A stretch of DNA of 64,000 nucleotides from Candidatus Endomicrobiellum agilis (GTDB lineage Bacteria; Elusimicrobiota; Endomicrobiia; Endomicrobiales; Endomicrobiaceae), in contig JAIXMX010000005.1 in assembly GCA_020328155.1 (NCBI GenBank), positions 22,173 through 86,172 on the forward strand, in the 5' to 3' direction. Under the pieces are notes generated by a model. The model had not been told where the DNA came from. It ran no database searches and saw only the letters and a program-made list of their open reading frames with translations. The translations under genes were made by a program, and so were the position numbers. Below, piece by piece: positions 55,580 to 64,000 of the stretch. Every line of letters starts with the position of its first letter. The stretch's first letter is position 1.

Positions 55580-56169
55580 TAATAGGTCTGACAGGAGGGA
55601 TCGCCACAGGAAAAAGCGAAAGCGTCAAACACTTTAAAGCGCTCGGCGCCCATACTATAGACGCAGACGCAATATCGCGCGAACTCACATCCAAAGGCAC
55701 GCCGGTCTTAAACGAACTTGTAAAAAGTTTTGGAAGCGGCATTCTGCGTTCCGATGGAAGCCTAAACAGAAAAAAATTGGCGGATATAATTTTTTCGGAC
55801 AAAAAAGCAAAATTCAGCGTTGAAAAAATTCTTCACACTCATATAATTTCGCACATAAGCGAAATAATTTCGCACAATGTAAACAAACACAATATAGTAA
55901 TTGATGCGCCGCTCCTTTTTGAGGTCGGATTAAACAAAATGTGCGATAAAATAGTCGTCGTGTGGATTCCGTCAAACATTCAGGTAAAACGTCTGGCTCT
56001 GCGCGATAAATTAAATGCGGATCAGATAAAGCAGAGAATTGATTCCCAGATGCCGATAGAAAAAAAAGTTGAACTTGCGGATTTCGTAATAGACAATTCC
56101 GGCTCTAAAAAGGATTTGAAAAAAAGTATAAAAGATTTATATAAATTATTGACATCAAAACAAAAATAA
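55576..56169 (+). CDS. coaE: dephospho-CoA kinase
   Basis: A 197-residue P-loop kinase for the last step of coenzyme A synthesis. It begins MIIGLTGGIATGKSESVKHF (Walker A GGIATGKS), followed by DADAISREL and DAPLLFEVGLNK, both conserved in CoaE. The ATG at 55576 overlaps the polA stop as ATGA. An earlier in-frame start would extend further into polA and lacks family support. Confidence 0.93.
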   Translation: MIIGLTGGIATGKSESVKHFKALGAHTIDADAISRELTSKGTPVLNELVKSFGSGILRSDGSLNRKKLADIIFSDKKAKFSVEKILHTHIISHISEIISHNVNKHNIVIDAPLLFEVGLNKMCDKIVVVWIPSNIQVKRLALRDKLNADQIKQRIDSQMPIEKKVELADFVIDNSGSKKDLKKSIKDLYKLLTSKQK

Positions 56170-56332
56170 TATAAAATTCTTTTCAATCCACATAGATATT
56201 TTTCAAATCAAACAAAATAATCCGAACAAAATAACAAGTCAACCAGGCAACACAATAAAGTAGAATTACAACCTATGCCAAAATAAAAAAACAATCAAAA
56301 GTAAAAATGCGTCAAAAACTCTGGAGGAGTTA

Positions 56333-57625
56333 ATGGAAAAAGATAAATCTTCTATGGATATGTCGGTTTTGTCAAAACGAACAATGGCAGAACTCATAGA
56401 AATTGCAAAGACTCTTAAACTCGATTTTGTTGCAGGTTTAAGAAAACAAGAACTTATAGCAAAAATTTTTGAAGCGCAGACAAAAGAGAATAAATTGGTT
56501 TACGACGAAGGCGTCTTGGAAATCCTGCCCGATGGGTTCGGCTTCTTACGTTCTACGGATTACAACTATCTGCCGGGTCCGGACGATATATACATATCTC
56601 CTTCGCAAATAAAGAAATTCGCTTTAAGAAAAGGCGACACGGTGGCGGGATATGTCCGTCCGCCTCAAGCTCAACAAGAACGTTATTTTGCGCTCCTGCA
56701 GGTAAAATCAATCAACGGACAGGAAAATCTTGAAAATATAAGGGATCGCGTTCTTTTTGATAATTTGACGCCACTGTACCCCAACGAAAAAATAGTCCTC
56801 GAAACAAAAAAAGAAGAAATATCGACAAGAATCATAGATATGCTTGTCCCAATAGGAAAAGGGCAGAGAGTTTTGATCAATGCAGCTCCGAGAACAGGGA
56901 AAACCGTTCTTCTACAAAAAATAGCCAACGCAGTAACTGAAAACAATCCCGACATCGTGCTTATGGTTTTGCTGATAGACGAAAGACCAGAAGAAGTTAC
57001 AGACATGCAGCGTTCCGTCAAAGGCGAAGTCATATCCTCAACTTTTGACGAGCCGTCAGACAGACATATACAGGTTGCAGAAATGGTTATAGAAAAAGCC
57101 AAAAGAATGGTTGAAAGCGGAAAACACGTAGTTGTTCTCTTAGATTCCATTACAAGACTTGCAAGAGCTTACAATACGGCAATACCGTCAAGCGGACGAG
57201 TTCTCTCTGGCGGACTTGACTCAAATGCTCTGCAAAGACCCAAAAGGTTTTTCGGAGCCGCAAGAAATATTGAAGAAGGCGGCAGCCTCACCATTATAGG
57301 CACCGCTCTCGTTGAAACAGGAAGCAGAATGGACGACGTTATATTTGAAGAGTTTAAAGGAACCGGCAACTGCGAAATTTACCTTGACAGAAAACTCGCC
57401 GATAGAAGAATATTTCCCTCGATAGATCTTCTGCGTTCAGGCACAAGAAAAGAAGAACTCCTTTTAAGCGAAGATGAAAAAAATAAAATGTGGATATTGA
57501 GAAAATGGATGAATTCGATGAATTCTATAGAAGTTATGGAAGAGTTAAGCAAAAGATTACTCAGCTCAAAATCTAATAAAGATTTCTTAAAACAGATGGA
57601 ACTTTCCAGCATGGAAGGATTATAA
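56333..57625 (+). CDS. rho: transcription termination factor Rho
   Basis: A 430-residue hexameric RNA helicase that ends transcription. The N-terminal Rho domain ([20 protein letters not shown]), the RNA-binding cold-shock fold ([20 protein letters not shown]), Walker A APRTGKT, Walker [17 protein letters not shown] and the Q/R loops (SSGRVLSGG) are present. The P-loop has Arg-Thr where E. coli has Lys-Ala. The ATG follows GGAGGAG. An active Rho fits the scarcity of intrinsic terminators in this window. Confidence 0.97.
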   Translation: MEKDKSSMDMSVLSKRTMAELIEIAKTLKLDFVAGLRKQELIAKIFEAQTKENKLVYDEGVLEILPDGFGFLRSTDYNYLPGPDDIYISPSQIKKFALRKGDTVAGYVRPPQAQQERYFALLQVKSINGQENLENIRDRVLFDNLTPLYPNEKIVLETKKEEISTRIIDMLVPIGKGQRVLINAAPRTGKTVLLQKIANAVTENNPDIVLMVLLIDERPEEVTDMQRSVKGEVISSTFDEPSDRHIQVAEMVIEKAKRMVESGKHVVVLLDSITRLARAYNTAIPSSGRVLSGGLDSNALQRPKRFFGAARNIEEGGSLTIIGTALVETGSRMDDVIFEEFKGTGNCEIYLDRKLADRRIFPSIDLLRSGTRKEELLLSEDEKNKMWILRKWMNSMNSIEVMEELSKRLLSSKSNKDFLKQMELSSMEGL

Positions 57626-58418
57626 AGACAATTTTAAGGGCAGAACGAATGGCAATTTCACATCTGGTCAGGATTATCACTCCAAATTCAATTTGACATA
57701 ATCCGTCGACATTTTTCTTGCAGCAGAAACTATTTTTACCTCTTTTTAAATAAGAAAATGGTCTGCCTTTTAAAGAATAATCACTAACAAGCAGTTTTCC
57801 AGCTCAGCTTTTAAATGATGTTTTTTCCAATTTCTGCCCTTTTAAAACATATTGACGAACCGCTATAGGAAATATCAACTCTTTTCCAACCGAGCTATCC
57901 GCGTTTCCAAAATTAAAACACGACCATAACAACACATGAAAGATAAACAAAAACCGTTAAAGATTTGCGAACTGAAAATCCCTTCAATTTTAAATTATCA
58001 CACATTTACATTTAATCGATTCAGTATAATTAAGTCTGCCGCCAAGCAATCGCTTTTTTCTAAAAAAGCGAACTCTTTGAAAAATCCAAAAAAAGACAGA
58101 ATAATTACGGAGCAAAGTCCTATTAATATGACAAAATTGGATTATGCCCAACTTAATAAAAAGTGAAGCTGCGTTGAAATCTTACATATAGAACCTGTCG
58201 TCAATATGTTTTTAGACATGATTCAATCTATAGAAATATTGGACTTTATCGCCAGAAATCCTTATTTGCATAGATTATTATTCTCTATTATTTTATCTGC
58301 GCTCTAGAAAAAACTATTTTTTTGTAATACAGCTTATGTCTTCAGGACTAGTTTTAATTTTTAATACAAAAAGCCAAGCCGCCCGCCAAGATGAATTGGC
58401 AGGCAATTCTTTGCTATA
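57626..58418. other. gene-free gap after rho
   Basis: No gene is supported. A plus-strand open stretch (57936-58166) is basic, lacks a ribosome binding site and has no recognised family; it may be eroded coding DNA. No clear intrinsic terminator follows rho. Confidence 0.35.
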
Positions 58419-58455
58419 ATATCAAATATATGCAAACCATTTGATATATTATAAT
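58419..58455 (+). promoter_or_regulatory. inverted repeat and -10 box before the permease
   Basis: ATATCAAAT (58419-58427) and ATTTGATAT (58439-58447) form a perfect 9-bp inverted repeat with an 11-base spacer. A consensus TATAAT lies at 58450-58455, 23 bases before the permease ATG. The layout suits an operator overlapping the promoter. Confidence 0.5.
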
Positions 58456-58478
58456 TAAATCTTTTTAACGGAGTTATT

Positions 58479-59879
58479 ATGAAACAGCCTCAAGAAAGCA
58501 ATTTGAAGCGCAAACTTACAAACCGTCATATTCAATTTATTGCAATCGGCGGGGCAATTGGAACTGGTTTATTTCTGGGAACCGGAAGTACAATTTCTGC
58601 GGCAGGTCCCGCGGTCATTTTGGGGTATTTGATTGCCGGACTCTCAATTTTCTTAATTATGCGTCAGCTCGGCGAAATGGAAACAGAAGAACCTATGACA
58701 GGATCTTTTAGCTATTTTGCTTATAAATATTGGGGAAAGTTCCCAGGATTTTTATCAGGATGGAATTACTGGATTCAATATGTTCTTGTCGGTATAGCAG
58801 AACTGACTGCCGTTGCAGCGTATGTCCAGTACTGGTTTCCAACTTTAGCGACATGGAAAACAGCCTTGTTCTTTTTTATGCTTATAAATGCAATAAATTT
58901 GACTGCGGTAAAAGCTTACGCCGAGATAGAATTTTGGTTTTCAATTATAAAAGTAACTGCAATATGCGCTATGATTTTGGTGGGCGGATATATATTGATT
59001 GTAAATACCAGTTTAGTTGACGGCGCGACCATCAGAAACTTATGGATGGCGGCAAGCGTCGGCGAAAATACAGGTAATCCCGTTTTAAGTGGATTTTTCG
59101 CGCACGGCATCGTCGGACTTTTAGCGGCTATTCCAATGATAACTTTTGCTTTTGGCGGCTTAGAACTCATAGGAATTACAGCCGCAGAAACTGCCGACCC
59201 TCAAAAAACTATTCCTAAAGCTACAAACCAAGTAGTATTTCGTGTTTTGATCCTTTACATCAGCTCTATTGCTGTGCTTCTATCGCTGTATCATTGGAGC
59301 AACTTGCAAACAATTGAAAGTCCTTTTGTAATGATATTTGATAAAATAGGCTTTAAACATGCTGCATGGGTTCTCAACTTTGTAATTTTAAGCGCCGCAT
59401 TATCAGTCTATAACAGCTGTATTTACAGCAATAGCCGCACGCTTTACGGACTTGCTCTACAGAATAACGCTCCGCAGATTTTTTCAAAAACAACAAAGAA
59501 AGGCATACCTGCCGCCGCACAGATGCTGTCCGGCATTTTGACATTCTTAGTAGTCCCGTTAAACTATTTTCTGCCAAACTGGGTTGACGCTTTTCAAGCG
59601 GTTATAAGCTTCGTAGTTGTTTGCATTCTTATTAACTGGGGCTTGATTACAATGTCCCACATGAAGTTTAAAAAACAAAAAAATCTCGAAAATCATAAAA
59701 CACTGTTTCCATCGCCATTCTATCCATATACAAATTATATAGTATTTGCATTTATTCTTCTCATTTTGATCATTATGGCAATATTACAAGGAATGATCAA
59801 ACAGGCTATCGCAGTTCCCATTTGGATACTTATTGTTTACGTATTTTACAAAGTCTCTACAATAAAGACCAATAAATAA
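58479..59879 (+). CDS. amino acid permease, APC superfamily (AAT family)
   Basis: A 466-residue inner-membrane permease with about twelve helices. The first helix LTNRHIQFIAIGGAIGTGLF and the following GTGSTISAAGPAVIL match the amino acid transporter family that includes AroP, GabP, AnsP and CycA. GSFSYFAYKYWGKFPGF and GLELIGITAAETADP are also family motifs. The substrate cannot be set from sequence. GGAG precedes the ATG. With glutamine synthetase and the SNF transporter, this points to amino acid uptake from the host cytoplasm. Confidence 0.9.
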   Translation: MKQPQESNLKRKLTNRHIQFIAIGGAIGTGLFLGTGSTISAAGPAVILGYLIAGLSIFLIMRQLGEMETEEPMTGSFSYFAYKYWGKFPGFLSGWNYWIQYVLVGIAELTAVAAYVQYWFPTLATWKTALFFFMLINAINLTAVKAYAEIEFWFSIIKVTAICAMILVGGYILIVNTSLVDGATIRNLWMAASVGENTGNPVLSGFFAHGIVGLLAAIPMITFAFGGLELIGITAAETADPQKTIPKATNQVVFRVLILYISSIAVLLSLYHWSNLQTIESPFVMIFDKIGFKHAAWVLNFVILSAALSVYNSCIYSNSRTLYGLALQNNAPQIFSKTTKKGIPAAAQMLSGILTFLVVPLNYFLPNWVDAFQAVISFVVVCILINWGLITMSHMKFKKQKNLENHKTLFPSPFYPYTNYIVFAFILLILIIMAILQGMIKQAIAVPIWILIVYVFYKVSTIKTNK

Positions 59880-61270
59880 AATTTTTTCTCATTTTCTTCA
59901 TTTTAAAAATATTAATACGCGGATACATTGACTCTAGCGAACAAATTAGGATAAGCATAAAAATGAAAAGTGTATTTATATTTTGGCAGACTGCGATAAA
60001 AAAGAGACTGTCGGTAAACCGATAAATGAAAATAAAGCGCCAGAATTGGCAGCGGCTACAACTTTTCCAAACAATAGGAGTTTGCTGCTATAGCAGTTAG
60101 TGCAAGAATTTAGGCAATAAAGAGTTACTGTTGTCGTAATACGTCAATAAATGCCAGTTCTTTGACCGATGTTTCTCAAACAGAAACTCAAATACAGGAG
60201 AAGGTCATTTGATATTTAATAATAGCTATTCTTTTCAGATTTGTCTAAATAATTTCGCACAGATAATTTTCAACTGTGTCTTTAATAACTTTACTTTTAA
60301 CAGCTATCTTAAAAAACCCATAATATCCAGATAAACGATTAAATAAACTCATTGATAAACCATTGGAATCATGCAAAATACTTCGCCAAAACGAATCTAT
60401 AAATTTTAAGTTTATAAGTAAATATATCCCCATTCAAGTAGATGTTTTTCGGGAACTTTAACGAATAATTGCGATGCAATTTCAACTGTATTGAAGAAAA
60501 TTCAAAACAATAAAATACTTAAACGAAGGAAATGCTAAGCGGCAACGAAAAACAAGACAGTGTTTTCAAGAAATTGTTTAAAGGATAAAAAAGAATTTGG
60601 GAAGAGATGAAAACGGAGTGAACTGCTAAGAACACTTCGTCTGTTGAAATAATAAAGAGCAAAGCAAGAATTTTTTAATTTGATTGCTGCCGTTGCATTC
60701 GGCGGAATCGCTGAAACGGTTAATAAAGACATGACTGATTCTTTAAAATTTAAAATATTATTAAAATGCTGTCTTTTCTCATTTCTTTCTATTATGTTCA
60801 TTTGCGGGATGTAAATTTGAGTTATCATTTTTGGCATTAAATCTGCCAAAGGCTGGGGAAGAAAGCGATAAATAAAGTTTTTAGCTGATTCAAACCTGTG
60901 AAAGAGGAAAGTCCCGAAAATCGTATATTATAGATTACAGGAATAAAGATAAGCAGAAATACACACAGCAATGAATTGAAATCAACAAAATGACAGAAAA
61001 TACTTGTCATTATCCGCTTTGAGCCGCAACTCTGTTTTATTACACATCCTCAAAACTTTACTATAACCGATAAAATTGGCAAACTCATTATACGCTGTTT
61101 TTTTTTATTTCATTATTATCTATAAATTTATATTCTCAAACAGGATATTTTTGTCGTTAATCCTGCCGTTTTATTTAACATTTCCAGCTTTAATAATTTA
61201 TAGTTTAAACTTTAAGCCAATGTTGTGAAGTAATCTGGCATTTTTCTAAAACTTCATAATTCTATCGGTC
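59880..61270. other. 1.4-kb gap with decayed coding traces
   Basis: No intact gene. The plus strand at about 60670-60810 reads LIAAVAFGGIAETVNKDMTD and continues with a hydrophobic part (CCLFSFLSIMFICGM) before a stop, in a holin-like pattern; another frame continues IKSAKGWGRKR. Other parts have no pattern. This suggests at least one decayed membrane-protein gene, possibly of phage origin. Confidence 0.35.
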
Positions 61271-63784
61271 TTATTCTTTAGTTTTCTCTATAGCGTTCTG
61301 TGTTTCTCCGTCGTTTTCGTCTTTTACCACAGAGGCGATTGCCGCAACTTTATCTCCATCGCCAAGCCGGACGAGTCGCATGCCTTTAGTATTCCTTCCG
61401 ATGACAGAAACAGCAGCTACTTCAAATCTTATTGTTACGCCGTTTTGCGTTATTATCATTACCTCTTCGCCGTCATTTGCCTTTTTAATACCGACAATAT
61501 TTCCATTTCTTTCCGTCGTCTGCATATTTATAACGCCATGTCCCGCTCTCCTCTGCAGACGGTACTTGCCTACTTCCGTTCTTTTGCCGTAACCATTTTC
61601 AGAAACCGAAAGGAAAACATCGTCAGAGGAAAAAACTTCCATGCCTATAACTTCGTCGTCTTTTTCAAGCACTATTCCCTTTACGCCTCGGCCAAGCCTG
61701 CCTATTGCTCTTACGTCGCTTTCTTTAAATTTTATAGCATTGCCCTTTTTTGTAGCTATTATAACCTCAGGGTTTTTATTTATTGCTTTTACTTCCGTTA
61801 AAATATCGCCATCCGCAAGCTTAATTGCTATTATGCCGAATTTTCTCGGGTTTACAAACTTGTTAAGTGCAATTTTCTTGATTATACCGTTTCTCGTACA
61901 CATCAACAAATATTCGTCTTTAATATTTTTAGAATTAAAAGATCTTATTGGAATTGCTGCGGTAATTTTCTCTTCCGTTCCCTGCAGCTGCAGGAGATTT
62001 ACTATAGCTTTTCCTTTTGACGTTCTCATTCCCTCCGGGATCTCGTAAACTCTCATCCAGTACAGTCTCCCGCGCGTTGTAAAGAACAACATATATGAGT
62101 GGGAACTTGTAATAAACAAGTCCTCGACAAAATCTTCTTCTTTTGTGTTCATTGCAATTATTCCGCGCCCGCCCCTATGCTGTGCCTTATAAGTGTCAAG
62201 CGATATGCGTTTAATATATCCGGCATGCGACATTGTCACTGCGACTTCTTCTTCTTGAATTAGATCTTCAATATTAAAATCGGCTTCCTCAGCTTGGATC
62301 TGCGTCCTTCTCTTATCACCGTATTTTTTCTTTATATCGAGGATTTCGCTCTTAATTATAGCCAAAATCTTGCTTGAATCCGCCAAGATAGAGCGAAGTT
62401 CTTCTATAAGTTTTATTATCTCCAGATATTCATTGTCAATCTCTTTTCTTTTTAATCCGGTAAGCTGGCGGATTTTCATTTCTAAAATAGCCTCAGCTTG
62501 AATCCTTGTCAAGCGAAATTTTGACATTAGACCTGCGCGCGCAGTGTCTTCATCGGCGGATTCTTTCATAATCTTAATGACGCCGTCGATATTATCAATC
62601 GCTATTTTTAAACCTTCCAAAATGTGGGATCTTGCTTCGGCTTTTTGCAAATCAAACTTTGTTCTTCTTGTAACAACAACTTTTCTGTGTTCAATATGAT
62701 GCATCAAGATTTCTTTAATATTCATCACTTTCGGTCTGTTGTTTACAAGCGCAAGCATTATAACGCCGAAAGACGACTGCATCTGAGTGTGTTTGTACAA
62801 CTGGTTTAAAACAACTTGTGCGTTTGCGTCCCTCTTAATTTCAATAACTATTCTTATACCGTCGCGGTCTGATTCATCGCGTAAATCGGAAATACCATCA
62901 ATTTTCTTATCTTTTACCAAGTCGGCAATAGAAGTTATGAGATTTGCTTTATTTACCTGATAAGGTATCTCATTTACTATAATAGCTTCTTTGCCATTTT
63001 TGATTTCTTCTATTTCGGCTTTGGCTCTGATCTTTACCGAACCTCTGCCGTTTTCCATATAATTCTTAATGCCGCTTTTTCCTAAAATTATTGCGCCCGT
63101 CGGAAAATCCGGACCTTTCATATACCTCGCAATTTCTGAAATCGGAAGTTCTCCGTTGTCTATTAAAGCCGCCAACGCATCGATGACTTCTCCTATATTA
63201 TGAGTTGGAACGTTTGTAGCCATGCCTACGGCGATACCTGACGAACCGTTAATCAAAAGACTGGGAAGTTTTGTCGGAAGTATTGAAGGCTCCTTCAAAG
63301 AACCGTCATAGTTGGGAATAAAATCAACAGTATTTTTATCTAAATCCGCAAGCATTTCATCAGTGATTGCGTCCATTCTCACTTCGGTATAACGCATAGC
63401 AGCGGCAAAATCGCCATCTACGCTTCCAAAGTTTCCCTGCCCGTCAATCATCGGGTATCTTAAAGAGAAGTCCTGCACCATTCTGACCATAGCGCTATAA
63501 ACTGCGGCATCACCATGGGGATGGTATTTGCCCAGCACGTCTCCGACGACTCTGGCGGACTTTTTATACGCAGTATTGTGCTTTAATCCCATTTCTTTCA
63601 TCGCATAAAGTATTCTTCTATGAACCGGTTTTAATCCATCGCGCACATCAGGCAGCGCTCTTCCAACAATAACGCTCATAGCATAATCAATATAAGAGTT
63701 TTTCATTTCGTCTTCAATATTTCGCGGAACAATGCTTGCCGACAATATTGCTTGTTCGTCTTTTATCTCTTTTTCATTTGACAT
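61271..63784 (-). CDS. gyrA: DNA gyrase subunit A
   Basis: An 837-residue topoisomerase II subunit that cuts and rejoins DNA during negative supercoiling. The active-site Tyr132 is in [20 protein letters not shown] marks the quinolone-binding region. The GyrA box at the start of the C-terminal wrapping domain reads QHRGGRG instead of the usual QRRGGKG. The ATG at 63784 is preceded by AAAGG; 15 codons further upstream are open but have no family similarity. gyrB is not adjacent in the visible part. Full length, no frameshift. Confidence 0.95.
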   Translation of the reverse strand: MSNEKEIKDEQAILSASIVPRNIEDEMKNSYIDYAMSVIVGRALPDVRDGLKPVHRRILYAMKEMGLKHNTAYKKSARVVGDVLGKYHPHGDAAVYSAMVRMVQDFSLRYPMIDGQGNFGSVDGDFAAAMRYTEVRMDAITDEMLADLDKNTVDFIPNYDGSLKEPSILPTKLPSLLINGSSGIAVGMATNVPTHNIGEVIDALAALIDNGELPISEIARYMKGPDFPTGAIILGKSGIKNYMENGRGSVKIRAKAEIEEIKNGKEAIIVNEIPYQVNKANLITSIADLVKDKKIDGISDLRDESDRDGIRIVIEIKRDANAQVVLNQLYKHTQMQSSFGVIMLALVNNRPKVMNIKEILMHHIEHRKVVVTRRTKFDLQKAEARSHILEGLKIAIDNIDGVIKIMKESADEDTARAGLMSKFRLTRIQAEAILEMKIRQLTGLKRKEIDNEYLEIIKLIEELRSILADSSKILAIIKSEILDIKKKYGDKRRTQIQAEEADFNIEDLIQEEEVAVTMSHAGYIKRISLDTYKAQHRGGRGIIAMNTKEEDFVEDLFITSSHSYMLFFTTRGRLYWMRVYEIPEGMRTSKGKAIVNLLQLQGTEEKITAAIPIRSFNSKNIKDEYLLMCTRNGIIKKIALNKFVNPRKFGIIAIKLADGDILTEVKAINKNPEVIIATKKGNAIKFKESDVRAIGRLGRGVKGIVLEKDDEVIGMEVFSSDDVFLSVSENGYGKRTEVGKYRLQRRAGHGVINMQTTERNGNIVGIKKANDGEEVMIITQNGVTIRFEVAAVSVIGRNTKGMRLVRLGDGDKVAAIASVVKDENDGETQNAIEKTKE

Positions 63785-63791
63785 ATTTATA

Positions 63792-63989
63792 CTACCTTTC
63801 TTTATTGTGTACGCCGTTAATTGTATCAATGTAGTAAGGTCTTACGAAACAGCATTTGTCGTAACCCTGAAGGATTACGGGGTGTTCCGCGTAATAGCGG
63901 ACGCATACTACCCAATTCTGGTGAACTACGCGGTCTCTTAGTGCTTCCCGTTCGTAGTCCCAGCCTCCAGCCGTGTGTCTCTTAATCAT
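63792..63989 (-). CDS. small hypothetical protein upstream of gyrA
   Basis: A 65-codon frame with ATG at 63989, directly after an in-frame stop. The translation ([39 protein letters not shown]) has a rich mix of Trp, Tyr and Cys that looks like real protein. No ribosome binding site is evident and the family is unknown. It ends 7 bases before the gyrA start. It could be a genuine short gene or the remaining end of a larger one. Confidence 0.35.
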   Translation of the reverse strand: MIKRHTAGGWDYEREALRDRVVHQNWVVCVRYYAEHPVILQGYDKCCFVRPYYIDTINGVHNKER

Positions 63990-64000
63990 GTCTGCTTAAT

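Noticed and set aside
57936..58166. 76-codon plus-strand frame as a real small gene
   Set aside because: No ribosome binding site and no recognisable feature; kept only as part of the gap description.

Overview
The window looks like part of a small, AT-rich, decaying chromosome from an anaerobic, host-associated bacterium. My best guess is Elusimicrobiota, class Endomicrobia (for example an intracellular Endomicrobium of termite-gut flagellates). That is an inference from gene content: a full glucuronate operon, class III glutamine synthetase, a Fe-S acyl-CoA dehydratase activase, an unusually high load of frameshifted genes, and long gene-free gaps with decayed coding traces next to intact core genes. 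No marker here proves the taxon.

Layout. 0-6 kb: glycine-cleavage genes (gcvPA end, gcvH), a PHP hydrolase, a Na+-coupled SNF-type transporter and class III glutamine synthetase. 6.2-12.8 kb: an accessory island, all on the minus strand, with about ten lipoprotein leader sequences in 5.5 kb. Most sit on frameshifted genes, and several lie beside short tandem repeats, including a signal peptide made of nine Ile-Cys units encoded by a 6-bp microsatellite. 12.8-20.9 kb: a defence island with an RloC-like ATPase/anticodon-nuclease gene, an AAA_14/DUF4143 ATPase behind three 41-bp-phased repeats, remains of a NACHT-type gene and of a type III methylase, and an intact SIR2-HerA pair. 21-24 kb: alaS and a decayed gap. 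24.2-31.1 kb: a six-gene hexuronate operon (kdgA, kdgK, uxuA, uxuB-type SDR, uxaC, exuT) taking glucuronate to pyruvate and glyceraldehyde-3-phosphate. 31-38 kb: tRNA-Arg, a radical SAM enzyme, then a second defence block (3' end of rloC, small HTH gene, type III mod and res) in inverted orientation to the first. 38-43.5 kb: tRNA-Ser, a Panacea-type toxin-antitoxin pair with a broken toxin, and a 1226-residue coiled-coil lipoprotein. 43.5-64 kb: a 1410-residue activase, tRNA-Val, def-fmt, trxA, a 22-codon ORF coupled to trxB-polA-coaE, rho, an amino acid permease, a 1.4-kb gap and gyrA.

The main structural point is that the two defence blocks share sequence in inverted orientation. The end of rloC and the start of mod occur at 12.83-13.34 kb (minus) and 32.85-33.53 kb (plus), with a third mod start at 17.6-17.9 kb (minus). 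Recombination across the first pair would join full-length rloC to hth-mod-res as one operon. This suggests that an RloC anticodon nuclease linked to a type III R-M system was split by duplication and inversion. Many frameshifts were inferred by reading adjacent frames by eye. Raw reads are needed to separate real decay, phase variation and sequencing error.
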